DNA of 64,000 bases from Sodalinema lacuna_A (lineage in GTDB: Bacteria; Cyanobacteriota; Cyanobacteriia; Cyanobacteriales; Geitlerinemataceae): the NCBI GenBank assembly GCA_900149785.2, contig FSSI02000006.1, positions 62,001 to 126,000 of the forward strand, given 5' to 3'. This document shows positions 26,921 through 35,840 of the stretch, one piece after another. Each line of letters begins with the position of its first letter. Position 1 is the first letter of the stretch. Made by a program: the position numbers and the translations under genes. The notes beneath the pieces are model-generated. The model had not been told where the DNA came from, ran no database searches, and was given only the letters and a program-made list of their open reading frames with translations.

Positions 26921-28195
26921 TCACGTCGTGTATTCAGCGTTGATGCGAACATAGTCATAACTGAGATCGCAGCCCCAGGCGACCCCCTGACCGGGTCCTT
27001 GGCCGAGGGTGACGCCAATTTCAACCGTATCCGTCTTGAGATACTCACCCTCCGCTTTCTCCCGTAAATAGGCACTGGCGGCCGCGCGGTCAAAGGGAAG
27101 CGGTTGTCCCCCCTCCATCAATTGAAACGTTCCCAGTTGAATTTGCAACTGCTCCTGATTAAACGTCACCCCAGCTCGTCCAGCGGCGGCCGCAATTCGA
27201 CCCCAGTTGGGATCTCGTCCAAACATGGCCGATTTCACCAACGATGAGCCAGCAATGGTACGGGCAATTTTGCGAGCATCGGCGTCCGTGGCCGCACCCT
27301 TAACCGAGACTTCGAGTAAACAACTGGCTCCCTCTCCATCACGGGCGATCGCCTTCGCCAGATGCTGACAGACGGCGGTGAGCATCGCTTCGAGCTTCTT
27401 GGCTTCGGGTCCTTCGCGGACAATGGCTGGGGTGCGAGACTGGCCATTGGCCAAGGCGATCACAGTGTCATTAGTACTGGTATCGCCATCGACGGTAATC
27501 TGATTAAAACTCTGATCGACTGCCCGACTGAGCATTTCCTGCCACAATTGGGACGAGACCACCGCATCACAGGTGATAAAGCCCAACATCGTCGCCATAT
27601 TGGGGTGAATCATGCCCGATCCCTTACAGATGCCTCCCATACGAACGGTGCGATCGCCAAATTGGGCTTCTAGGGCAATGGATTTCGTCACCAAGTCCGT
27701 GGTAATAATCGCCTCAGCGGCCTCATCACCCCCGCTTTCCGAGAGCTGGGAGACCACCTGAGGGACTCCCTGACGTAGAGCGTCCATCTTAATCCGTTGC
27801 CCAATGACCCCCGTTGAGGCCAACAAGACCGCATCACCGGGGATTCCCAGGGACTGAGAGACTAAGGCGGCACTTTCTCGTACATCCTCCCATCCTCCCT
27901 CACCGGTGGCTGCATTGGCTTGACCGGCATTACAGAGAATGGCTCGGGCGCTCGCTTTACGTTGTAACTGTTGGCGACAATAATCGACACAGGCCGCCCG
28001 CACTTGAGTCGTCGTAAAGACTCCGGCGGCGATCGCATCGACCTCAGAATAAATCAATGCCAAATCTTTGGCCCCTGAAGGTTTCAAGCCGGCGGTAATC
28101 CCAGCCGCTTGATAGCCCCGAGGAGCGGTCACTGCCCCTGAAATTTCTTGCCACTGTGCCACGTTCTCTTGCCCCCAAGTCAAAACAATAGTCAT
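26921..28195 (-). CDS. argJ: Bifunctional ornithine acetyltransferase/N-acetylglutamate synthase
   Basis: An arginine biosynthesis enzyme that recycles the acetyl group from acetylornithine to glutamate, 424 residues from the preferred ATG. It is made as a precursor that cleaves itself at the Ala-Thr bond in the conserved MIHPNMATMLGFI segment. Other family segments are AILCNAGQANAATGEGG, LASTGVIGQ and GRDPNWGRIAAAAGRAG. A farther upstream TTG at 28243 is possible but lies upstream of a good -10 element, so I reject it. The VKOR gene is directly upstream on the same strand. Confidence 0.93.
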   Translation of the reverse strand: MTIVLTWGQENVAQWQEISGAVTAPRGYQAAGITAGLKPSGAKDLALIYSEVDAIAAGVFTTTQVRAACVDYCRQQLQRKASARAILCNAGQANAATGEGGWEDVRESAALVSQSLGIPGDAVLLASTGVIGQRIKMDALRQGVPQVVSQLSESGGDEAAEAIITTDLVTKSIALEAQFGDRTVRMGGICKGSGMIHPNMATMLGFITCDAVVSSQLWQEMLSRAVDQSFNQITVDGDTSTNDTVIALANGQSRTPAIVREGPEAKKLEAMLTAVCQHLAKAIARDGEGASCLLEVSVKGAATDADARKIARTIAGSSLVKSAMFGRDPNWGRIAAAAGRAGVTFNQEQLQIQLGTFQLMEGGQPLPFDRAAASAYLREKAEGEYLKTDTVEIGVTLGQGPGQGVAWGCDLSYDYVRINAEYTT

Positions 28196-28208
28196 TCCTT
28201 GAGAGGGG

Positions 28209-28214
28209 ATTATA
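28209..28214 (-). promoter_or_regulatory. argJ: Perfect -10 element (TATAAT) of argJ
   Basis: TGGTATAAT, an extended -10 hexamer, lies 13 bp upstream of the argJ ATG on the minus strand. A TTGACC is present but 23 bp away, too far for a normal -35. A start near 28202 would give a leader of under 10 bases containing AAGGA directly before the ATG. Confidence 0.45.
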
Positions 28215-28263
28215 CCAGTCTCTGTCCCCGTCTCTCGGGTCAATCACGAGCTATTCGCCGCCA

Positions 28264-29211
28264 TCAGCGTACGCTACGAATCGAATGGCGAAACTCGCGA
28301 TCGCCGTCATACCCTGATAACCGCGCCAACTCCCGCAATTCTCGGGTTCCCTCATAGAGTTCCCCATCAATCTCCCAGGTGGGATAGGCCCGCACTCCGG
28401 CATCTTGACAAACTTGGGGTTGAGCCTGATAGCCATTGGCGTCACATTCGACATAGGTCAGCTTGTCAAAGGCTTCTGAGCCAAACAGTTGTTTCTGGCT
28501 ATAACAGTGGGGACACCAATAAGCCCCAAAATAGCGAGCGCCAACGGCCGTTAAATGCTCTGCCAGAGCCACTTCTGACCGGCCAGAGTCCGTTGTGATC
28601 GCCGGGCCGCGCTGTCCGGTCTCAGCGATCGCCCCGGCTGGTGTGGCCGCTACTCCGGGTTGATCGGCGTAGAGGCCAGTGACTCCAATTAGGGTGACAA
28701 ACACGAGAATCACGCTGGTGAACAGGGGTTGTCCCTCGTCATCCCAATGTTGCCCAAAGGCCGCTAAGCCAAAAAGACTAAAGGAGAAGAGAGCGGAGAG
28801 GAGACAGTAGGGACAAAACTCATGCAGTTCGTTGACGAGAAGAAACATGAGGTAGCCACTGAAGGCCGCCATGATGCTGCCTCCGATCAAGAGTCCCCAG
28901 CCGCTGAGGCGATCGAGGCGATCGTGGCCCTTGCGATCGCGATCGCGGCGAACACTGTAAGGGGCCAAGGCCAACAGGGTCATCACCGCATATCCCAAGA
29001 GACCAAACAGGGTCAGAGGGACTCCGAACACGGTGGCATAGGAACTGGTTAAGACCTGATTACAGCCCTCGGTCGGGCAAATGGTCGCCACCTGGTCCGT
29101 TAGCTTCACCACCGTTAAAAACGTCGTCTCTAGGACTCCTAAAACGGCGATCGCCCCGATGAGGGGACGGAACCCAGGGTTAAAGCGGGGCGTGGCGAAT
29201 CGACGGGTCAT
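28264..29211 (-). CDS. VKOR-thioredoxin fusion (disulfide-forming quinone reductase)
   Basis: A natural fusion of 315 residues. The N-terminal VKOR domain has about five helices, with the loop cysteines of CPTEGC (Cys45, Cys50) and the quinone-side CPYC pair (Cys133, Cys136). A thioredoxin-like domain with YWCPHC (Cys233, Cys236) follows, facing the thylakoid lumen or periplasm. It introduces disulfides and passes electrons to quinone; plant LTO1 and the Synechococcus VKOR are the studied relatives. The thioredoxin part continues with YVECDANGY and a cis-proline segment AYPTWEIDG. It lies upstream of argJ on the same strand. Confidence 0.95.
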   Translation of the reverse strand: MTRRFATPRFNPGFRPLIGAIAVLGVLETTFLTVVKLTDQVATICPTEGCNQVLTSSYATVFGVPLTLFGLLGYAVMTLLALAPYSVRRDRDRKGHDRLDRLSGWGLLIGGSIMAAFSGYLMFLLVNELHEFCPYCLLSALFSFSLFGLAAFGQHWDDEGQPLFTSVILVFVTLIGVTGLYADQPGVAATPAGAIAETGQRGPAITTDSGRSEVALAEHLTAVGARYFGAYWCPHCYSQKQLFGSEAFDKLTYVECDANGYQAQPQVCQDAGVRAYPTWEIDGELYEGTRELRELARLSGYDGDREFRHSIRSVR

Positions 29212-29360
29212 GGTTGAATCTCCTCCAAATTCGGATCACAGGTTAAGACGGCACATTGAGGACGGCACATTCAGACGAAACATTGAGATGGCACATTCAG
29301 ACGAAACAATCAGACGAAACAATCAGACGAAACAATCAGACGAAACAATGAAACGGCACA
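29212..29360. repeat. Tandem 13-bp repeats between btpA and the VKOR gene
   Basis: Four perfect head-to-tail copies of cagacgaaacaat lie at 29298-29349, preceded by a degenerate copy and interspersed with ggcacatt boxes. The array fills the whole gap. It lies upstream of the VKOR start, so it may affect that gene's promoter or mRNA leader. Confidence 0.92.
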
Positions 29361-30224
29361 TTAAGACCGTACCTTGTTCAAAGCCCGACTATTCACCATC
29401 GCGGCCGTCTCATTGGTCTCCGTTGAGGTTTCTTGTTGGACGGCTTCGACAAACTGACTCACTCGAATCGGGTCAATGGGTTCATGGATTTTGCCATGTC
29501 GTTTCAGGGAACTCGACACAATGGCCCCATCGGCCGCTTTCATCAAATGGGGGATATTCTCCCAGGTGGCGCCACTCCCGATCAAGACAGGTTTTGACCC
29601 AGCGGCGGCTTGAGCCACTTCTAAGTCTTCGAGGCTCGGCGGTATTCCCGTGGCGACCCCCGAGAGAATGACCCCGTCCGCTAACCCCCGTTCTAGGGTT
29701 TCTCGGACGGTCAGGCTCAGACTCGGCCGACCCACAGGTTGGGCGTGTTTGACCAACACATCGGCCAAGATCTGGACATCGCTGCCCAGTTCTCGCCGGT
29801 ATCGCATCAGGTCATGGGCGCACCCTTCGATGATGCCTTGATCGGTGGCCATAACGCCGGTCAGCACATTGACACGAATGAATTTGGCTCCCACACAACT
29901 GGCGATGGCCAAACTGCTACGGGCATCATTGCGTAAGACATTGACCCCAATGGGAACTGTAACTAACCCCATTAGGCGCTCCACAATCACCGTCATCGCA
30001 CTGACGACGACGGGATCGACTTGTCCATTGGTGAATGGGGCATCGAAAAAGTTTTCGACAATCATGCCATCCACGCCGCCCGCTGCTAAGGCCGCAGCTT
30101 CTCGTTCGGCGCGATCGATGACTGTCTTCAAATTCCCTCCCCATCGGGGCGAGGAGGGCAAAGGAAGTAGGTGTACAACTCCGATTACTGGGTTTGAGGT
30201 TGGGAAAATCTGCTTGAAGTCCAC
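29361..30224 (-). CDS. btpA: Photosystem I biogenesis protein BtpA
   Basis: A thylakoid-associated TIM-barrel-like protein needed to stabilise photosystem I reaction-centre proteins, 287 residues from a GTG start (VDFKQIFPTSNPVIGVVHLLPLP), which matches the usual family length. A longer reading from an upstream ATG would add 66 residues that do not resemble the family and is rejected. Conserved segments are GVDGMIVENFFDAPF, AKFIRVNVLTGVMATDQG and SGVATGIPPSLEDLE. The C-terminus carries a Thr/Glu-rich tail. It is divergent from the SGNH hydrolase gene. Confidence 0.92.
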   Translation of the reverse strand: MDFKQIFPTSNPVIGVVHLLPLPSSPRWGGNLKTVIDRAEREAAALAAGGVDGMIVENFFDAPFTNGQVDPVVVSAMTVIVERLMGLVTVPIGVNVLRNDARSSLAIASCVGAKFIRVNVLTGVMATDQGIIEGCAHDLMRYRRELGSDVQILADVLVKHAQPVGRPSLSLTVRETLERGLADGVILSGVATGIPPSLEDLEVAQAAAGSKPVLIGSGATWENIPHLMKAADGAIVSSSLKRHGKIHEPIDPIRVSQFVEAVQQETSTETNETAAMVNSRALNKVRS

Positions 30225-30478
30225 GTTTTTGCTAATCTCGGACTTGGTTGGTCGGGAGACGTGACCCGGTGCGGGTTGGATGCCGCCACGGTCAATCATC
30301 GTCCCAGGCGTTGGGCCGATTGAACAGGGGGCATGACTGCCAGCCTGTCCCAGATCAACTATACCGTTTGTTCGTTGCAGTTCTCGGGCTTGGGTCGATT
30401 CTTGCTCTTGGGATTGTGGCACAAGCTACCCTCTATACTGGGTGTAGCGATGCTGAATGGGAGCCTGAGCGCTCCAAA

Positions 30479-31435
30479 ATGATTGTGAAAGTTGTGCAAA
30501 TTCTCCTGGTTTCGATGGTTCTGTTGGCGATCGCCTCGGAGTTAGGGCTACGTTGGTTTCTCGGCTTTGGAAACCCGGTTCTGTATGTGGCTGATGAGGC
30601 CACGGGTTATCGTCTGGCCCCCAATCAACGGACTCGCCGCTTCGGGAATCGTATTAGTGTGAACGAGTTTTCCTTGCGCGGTCCGCAGATTACCCCGGAA
30701 CCTGCCCCTAATGTTCACCGAGTCTTATTATTGGGCGATTCTATTGCCAATGGGGGCTGGTGGACGGATGATTCTCAGACCATTTCGGCCCAGTTGCAGG
30801 AGCGTCTCGGAGAGGCGATGGGGCCGGTAGAGGTCTTGAATGCTTCGGCTAACTCCTGGGGACCGCGTAATCAATGGCAATATATCCGTAAGTTTGGCAT
30901 TTTCGCGTCGGCGGATGTGGTGTTATTGCTCAACACTGATGATCTGTTTTCTCGTCAACCGACATCTGTGGTCGTCGGACGCGATCGCAACTATCCGGAT
31001 AAACGACCCCCTCTGGCTTGGCTGGAACTGATTAATCGGTTTCGTCCCCCGGCCGAGATCCCGGAGTTGGCCCAAATCCGCGAGCAAGATGGGGATGTTG
31101 TACAAAAAAATTTGGAGGCCATTGGCCAAATTTGTGCTGAGTTAGAGGCACGACAGGTTCGCCTGATGATTTTCTTAACGCCCTTAAAACGGGAGTTAGG
31201 AGAGCCAGGACCGCGACCTTATGAATGGGAGGCTCGCCGTCGCCTTGAGGCGTATCTTGAGGATTATTCGGCGACCTATATCGATGTTTTACCGATTTTT
31301 AATGGTCTTAAAAGTCCTGAAAATCTATATCGAGATAGCATTCATCTTAATGCCTCAGGAAATCACATTTTAACGGAATTACTCTACTTGAGACTCTCAG
31401 GAAAACATGAAATTCCCCTCTGGACTCCCGGTTAA
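30479..31435 (+). CDS. SGNH/GDSL-type hydrolase with N-terminal membrane anchor
   Basis: A 318-residue protein. The start MIVKVVQILLVSMVLLAIAS forms an uncleaved anchor or signal. The catalytic blocks are LLLGDSIANGGW (serine), NASANSWGP (block with Asn) and DSIHLNASGN (Asp/His), as in alginate- and exopolysaccharide-modifying SGNH enzymes such as AlgX/DltD-like proteins. A longer reading from 30248 is rejected because it lacks family features. It precedes an aminotransferase and an exosortase on the same strand, suggesting a role in cell-surface polysaccharide; the substrate is unknown. Confidence 0.82.
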   Translation: MIVKVVQILLVSMVLLAIASELGLRWFLGFGNPVLYVADEATGYRLAPNQRTRRFGNRISVNEFSLRGPQITPEPAPNVHRVLLLGDSIANGGWWTDDSQTISAQLQERLGEAMGPVEVLNASANSWGPRNQWQYIRKFGIFASADVVLLLNTDDLFSRQPTSVVVGRDRNYPDKRPPLAWLELINRFRPPAEIPELAQIREQDGDVVQKNLEAIGQICAELEARQVRLMIFLTPLKRELGEPGPRPYEWEARRRLEAYLEDYSATYIDVLPIFNGLKSPENLYRDSIHLNASGNHILTELLYLRLSGKHEIPLWTPG

Positions 31436-31638
31436 TTGACTCAAGATTGACGTTCGGCAACGGGTTAGACTTGACGGTTTAGCTGAAGGTTTGTTTGAGG
31501 TTAAAGTGGGGGAGCAAGATTTTGATTACTGTGAAGATTCTATGAAGTTTCTCTAAACCCTGAGCGATCGCCAAAATAACCGGGCTACAGTGGAATAACC
31601 AACCTCACGCCCTGATCTACATTCTAGCCACTGCCACC

Positions 31639-32790
31639 ATGACCCCAGTCCCACAGCCAATTCCCTTCGTCGATTTACACACCCTTCACCAGCCGATTCA
31701 AAAGGACATTGATGAGGCGATCGCCCAAGTCTTAGAACGGGGTGACTTTATTTTAGGGCAGGCGGTTCGTGATTTTGAAGCCGCCTTCGCCCAAGCCTGT
31801 GGCGTTGAACATGCGGTCGGGGTGGCCTGTGGGACTGATGCGATCGCCCTGGGATTACAAGCCTGTGGTATCGGTCAAGGGGATGAAGTGATTGTTCCGG
31901 CCAACACCTTCATTGCGACGGTGATTGGTGTTCTCCATGCTGAAGCCACCCCGGTTCTCGTCGATTGTGATCCTCACACGGCCCTGATTGACCTTGATGC
32001 GGTGGAACAGGCGATTACCCCCCGAACTCGGGCGATTTTACCGGTTCATCTCTACGGACAGGTGGTGTCGCCACGAAAACTACGGGAGATTGCCGCCATT
32101 CATAATCTGATTATCTTTGAAGATGCGGCCCAAGCACACTTGGGGCAACGAGATGGAGAAATCGCCGGTTCAATCGGGATGGCGGCGGCCTTTAGTTTCT
32201 ACCCCAGTAAAAACCTCGGTACGGTGGGAAATGGGGGAATGGTGGTTACCCAGAATTCTGATGTGGCTGAACGGGTGCGATCGCTGCGCAACTATGGCGC
32301 CCCCCAAAAATATGTTCATGTTTACCGAGGAACCAACAGCCGCCTCGATACCTTGCAAGGAACAGTCCTGAATGTGAAACTCCCCTATCTCGGGCAATGG
32401 AATCAACAACGAAACCACGCCGCCCAAACCTACGATCGCCGACTGAGTCCCCTCAAGGAGTTAGGCGTTGTGCCGATGCGAAATGACTGTGGCCCTGGTC
32501 ATGTTTATCATCTCTATGTGATTCAGGTCGACAGTCCCCACGGAAATCGCGATACCCTCAGTCAAGCCTTAGCCGAACAAGGGATTCAAACGGGGATTCA
32601 CTACCCCATTCCCTGTCACCTGCAACCGGCCTATCGCAACCTCGGCTATAGTGCGGGGAATTTTCCGGTCTCGGAACAGTTGAGTGAACAGATCCTCTCA
32701 TTACCGATGTATCCCGGCTTAAGTGACGAGGATATTGAGCGTGTTGTCTGCGCCATTAAAGCCCATCTTTCGACCTCATCTTCAGCTTAA
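31639..32790 (+). CDS. DegT/DnrJ/EryC1/StrS sugar aminotransferase
   Basis: A PLP-dependent aminotransferase of 383 residues that makes aminosugars on nucleotide-sugar precursors. Motifs are FIPFVDLHTLHQP-like at the start, GVACGTDAIALGLQACG, NTFIATVIGVLHAEA and the Schiff-base lysine in FYPSKNLGTVGNGG, with EDAAQAHLG carrying the PLP-binding Asp. It is full length. It sits between an SGNH hydrolase and an exosortase, consistent with surface-glycan assembly. Confidence 0.92.
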   Translation: MTPVPQPIPFVDLHTLHQPIQKDIDEAIAQVLERGDFILGQAVRDFEAAFAQACGVEHAVGVACGTDAIALGLQACGIGQGDEVIVPANTFIATVIGVLHAEATPVLVDCDPHTALIDLDAVEQAITPRTRAILPVHLYGQVVSPRKLREIAAIHNLIIFEDAAQAHLGQRDGEIAGSIGMAAAFSFYPSKNLGTVGNGGMVVTQNSDVAERVRSLRNYGAPQKYVHVYRGTNSRLDTLQGTVLNVKLPYLGQWNQQRNHAAQTYDRRLSPLKELGVVPMRNDCGPGHVYHLYVIQVDSPHGNRDTLSQALAEQGIQTGIHYPIPCHLQPAYRNLGYSAGNFPVSEQLSEQILSLPMYPGLSDEDIERVVCAIKAHLSTSSSA

Positions 32791-32820
32791 CTTCTCATCT
32801 GTTTTGTATCACCTAAAGAC

Positions 32821-33714
32821 ATGACCGTACAAACTCCCCTAAAATCGAATCTACAACGACATTCCACCGAAATTATGGTGGTAGTTTTGCTGGCAGTTTT
32901 ATACATTCCCTTGATTCTCTATTGGTATGATGGCTGGCTCAATAAAAGTATTAGCCTAGAGCATGAATACTACAGTCATGGCGTGATTGGTTTACCATTC
33001 GCCGCCTATATTGTTTGGGAAAAACGGCATAAATGGCAAAAACTTCCCGATCGCTTTAATCCTTTTGGGGCTGTGTTACTCGGGTTAGCCGCCGTGTTTT
33101 ATCTCAGTGGTGTTCCTGATTTAGTTAATCTCTCGTTACCCATCATATTGTCGGGACTTTGTTTTGGTCTTAAAGGTATTCCGGGGATGAAGCTGTTTAG
33201 TATTCCTTGGTTTCTGGTTTTGTTAGCCACTCCCACGGATATTCCCTATTTAATTGCCCCATTTTCGTATCCCTTACAAAGCTTTATTGCTGGCACGGCG
33301 GGATTTATTTTGACTCAATGGGGATTTGATGTGAATGTTCAAGAAATTTTTATTTATGTGGGGGGGCGTATCGTGGAAGTTGCCCCGCACTGTGCCGGGT
33401 TTAAGATGCTGTTTACAACCTTGTATGTGGCGTTGATGTTACTCTACTGGACTGGGGCATTTAAATCCCGTAAAACGGTGGTTGTCTTTCTCTTCTGTGG
33501 CGTTATCATTAGTGTTGTGACCAACATTTTACGCAACACCTTTTTAACCCTTTTTCACGGTCAGGGTTATGATAATTTATTTCACTGGCTTCACGAAGGT
33601 TGGGGAGGGGATATGGTGTCGGCGTTGATGTTATTGGCGTTAGTGCCGACTCTCATTGCGTTAGAAAAACTCCGGGATGCACTCTCGGGAACGGGGACGA
33701 CGGAATCGATTTAA
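32821..33714 (+). CDS. Exosortase/archaeosortase family protein (cyanoexosortase B-like)
   Basis: A membrane transpeptidase-like protein of 297 residues with about eight helices. The proposed catalytic triad is visible: Cys191 in VAPHCAGFKML, Arg238 in TNILRNTFL, and a histidine in HWLHEGWGGDM (His255 or His258). Exosortases process PEP-CTERM proteins or are tied to exopolysaccharide export. It starts 30 bp after the aminotransferase. The small associated (EpsI-like) protein normally encoded next to cyanoexosortases is missing, because the next gene is on the other strand 18 bp away. Confidence 0.88.
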   Translation: MTVQTPLKSNLQRHSTEIMVVVLLAVLYIPLILYWYDGWLNKSISLEHEYYSHGVIGLPFAAYIVWEKRHKWQKLPDRFNPFGAVLLGLAAVFYLSGVPDLVNLSLPIILSGLCFGLKGIPGMKLFSIPWFLVLLATPTDIPYLIAPFSYPLQSFIAGTAGFILTQWGFDVNVQEIFIYVGGRIVEVAPHCAGFKMLFTTLYVALMLLYWTGAFKSRKTVVVFLFCGVIISVVTNILRNTFLTLFHGQGYDNLFHWLHEGWGGDMVSALMLLALVPTLIALEKLRDALSGTGTTESI

Positions 33715-33732
33715 CTATCGATTTAACTTGGG

Positions 33733-35664
33733 TTAATCCATGTTTTCGATCTCCAGAGGTTCGATCGTCTCGGCGGGTTCATAGCCAAAGACACGGGAGT
33801 AGAAATAAAACTCCGCTTCTAAGGCCCGTTTGATATTCGCCGCTTGACGAAATCCGTGAGACTCGCCCTCAAAGGGAACATAGGCCACCGGTAGACCTTT
33901 CTCCCGCAGGGCCTCAACCATACGTTCGGCTTGATTGGGGGGGACGACTTTATCCTCAAGTCCTTGGAAGAAGACTACGGGACAGGAGAGGCGATCGGTA
34001 AAATGAATCGGCGATCGCGCCATGTAGCGTTCTTTTTCCTCGGGATAGGGACCCACGAGACGATCTAAATAGCGAGACTCAAATTTATGAGTATCCGTGG
34101 CGAGGGCTTCGAGATCACTAATTCCGTAGTAACTGGCCCCGGCTTTGAAGGTATCCCGGAAGGTTAACGCTGCTAGGGTGGTATAGCCTCCAGCGCTACT
34201 ACCGGTAATGGCCAGGCGATCGCCATCGACCCAACCCTGTTGCGCTAAAAACTTAGCCCCATTGGCGCAATCATCGACATCCGCGATGCCCCATTGCCCA
34301 TCTAACGCCTGGCGGTAATCCCGGCCGAAGCCCGTACTACCGCGATAGTTCACATCTAAAAAGGCAAAGCCACGACTGGTCCAATACTGAACCGACAACC
34401 GTAAGGCGCTCGACGCGGCGGCGGTAGGGCCACCATGACTTTTGACCAGTAACGGCGGTTTCTCGCCCTCTAAGGGGTCATAATCGCGGTTTTTGGGGGG
34501 ATAGAAGAAGCCATAGGCTGTTGCCCCTTCGCTGGTGGGGAACTCAATCGGCTGCGGTTGCGAGAGATAGGCCGGATCAATCTCTAAGGTTGTCGATCGC
34601 CGCAACACCTCGACTTCCCCCTCATCGAGATCCATCAGCAAGAACGCACTCGACTCGGTAGGAGACCCCCCTAAAAAGGCCAGGCGATGGCCGTGAGCGG
34701 TCAGAGAGGACATTTGGCTGTAGGGGGTTTCGAGATTTTGCAAACGGCGGCTTTTCGGGTTGAGGGTGGCTAACTGCCATAATCCCCGCTGGGTATAGGT
34801 GCAAACCAAGCGTTCAGCACTGAGGAACGTATAGGTGGACATCCCAAACACCCATTGAGGCGTGGCAAACTCAGCATTGAGGGGAAACAGGGGTTCAACG
34901 CCGTTGTCTCCCTGGCGGTAGAGATTCCACCAACTGGCGCGATCGCTGACAAAATACAGCACCCCATCCGGAGACCATTGAGGGCCAAACACGGACTCGG
35001 CCGTTCCCCCGGTGATCTTCTTCGGTGCGCTCAAGCGTCCCGCCTCTGTCACCTGCGCGGTCCAGAGTTCGGTCCCATCCCAGGGGAGATTAGGATGATT
35101 CCAACTGAGCCAGGCTAGGGTTTGCCCATCGGGACTGAGGCGAGGGGAGGCGTAGAAATCGCTTCCCGACACCAACACCTCCACAGAACCATCGAAGCCA
35201 ATGGCGACAATCTCATTTTTGGCTTCCCCGTCACCGCGATGATCTTCACGGACTCCAATGAGCCGCGATCGCGTCCCATCAACGCGAAAATCCGCATAGC
35301 GCCACTCACCCTCAGGGGTTATGGCTTCGGGTTCACCGCCGAGATGTTGTCGATACAACCGTCCATCGGCGAAATTTGAAAAATAGACCCTGCCATCGGC
35401 TACCGTAAAGGCTGCACCGCCATATTCATGGACCCGATTGCGAACGTTATACCCCCCAGGGGTGACATCCTCAACCCCGCCGTCAGAACGACGACGGACT
35501 AACACATTGCGTCCTCCTTCCGAGGGACGACGTTCGAGCCAGTAGAGGCTATCTCCATCTGAGGCAATGCCTCCTAAGCCAATGCTTTCAGAAACAATCA
35601 AATCAGCAGTAATGGGGGATTTCCAAGCACCATAGGCTGCTTTTTGCTTTAGGGAGGAAGTCAT
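33733..35664 (-). CDS. S9 family serine peptidase (acylaminoacyl-peptidase type)
   Basis: A cytoplasmic oligopeptidase of 643 residues. The N-terminal half is a beta-propeller (repeats such as DGSVEVLVSGSDFYASPRLS). The C-terminal alpha/beta-hydrolase domain carries the catalytic triad Ser in ITGSSAGGYTTLAAL, Asp in GLEDKVVPPNQAERM and His in FEGESHGFRQAANI. There is no signal peptide. Full length for the family. It converges on the exosortase gene, leaving only 18 bp. Confidence 0.92.
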   Translation of the reverse strand: MTSSLKQKAAYGAWKSPITADLIVSESIGLGGIASDGDSLYWLERRPSEGGRNVLVRRRSDGGVEDVTPGGYNVRNRVHEYGGAAFTVADGRVYFSNFADGRLYRQHLGGEPEAITPEGEWRYADFRVDGTRSRLIGVREDHRGDGEAKNEIVAIGFDGSVEVLVSGSDFYASPRLSPDGQTLAWLSWNHPNLPWDGTELWTAQVTEAGRLSAPKKITGGTAESVFGPQWSPDGVLYFVSDRASWWNLYRQGDNGVEPLFPLNAEFATPQWVFGMSTYTFLSAERLVCTYTQRGLWQLATLNPKSRRLQNLETPYSQMSSLTAHGHRLAFLGGSPTESSAFLLMDLDEGEVEVLRRSTTLEIDPAYLSQPQPIEFPTSEGATAYGFFYPPKNRDYDPLEGEKPPLLVKSHGGPTAAASSALRLSVQYWTSRGFAFLDVNYRGSTGFGRDYRQALDGQWGIADVDDCANGAKFLAQQGWVDGDRLAITGSSAGGYTTLAALTFRDTFKAGASYYGISDLEALATDTHKFESRYLDRLVGPYPEEKERYMARSPIHFTDRLSCPVVFFQGLEDKVVPPNQAERMVEALREKGLPVAYVPFEGESHGFRQAANIKRALEAEFYFYSRVFGYEPAETIEPLEIENMD

Positions 35665-35730
35665 GGGAAGCCTCTAAGGGGTCGGTATTGGTCGAGTCAA
35701 CGGGGTAATTTGTATCTCGATGTATTTTGA

Positions 35731-35840
35731 CAATCAAGGGCAATCAAGGGCAATCAAGGGCAATCAAGGGCAATTATCAATGGTGATCGCGCCTATCAAT
35801 TGCGCCTATCAATTGTGCCTATCAATTGCGCCTATCAATC
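35731..35840. repeat. Two adjacent tandem repeats, 10 bp and 13 bp units
   Basis: Four copies of caatcaaggg (35731-35770) are followed by about four copies of gcctatcaattgc (35791-35840). The second array runs into the stop codon of the CugP-like gene. It lies between that gene and the peptidase gene on the minus strand. Confidence 0.93.

Noticed and set aside
28196..28243. TTG start for argJ at 28243
   Set aside because: It lies upstream of the likely -10 element, and the extra 16 residues are not family-like.
28209..28243. TTGACC as the -35 partner of the argJ -10
   Set aside because: The spacing is 23 bp, too long for a normal sigma-70-type promoter.
29081..29671. Plus-strand frame of 196 codons across the VKOR start and btpA end
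   Set aside because: It is antisense to two well-supported genes and translates the 13-bp repeat array.
30225..30422. Longer btpA start 66 codons upstream
   Set aside because: The extension does not resemble the family, and the GTG start gives the usual 287 residues.
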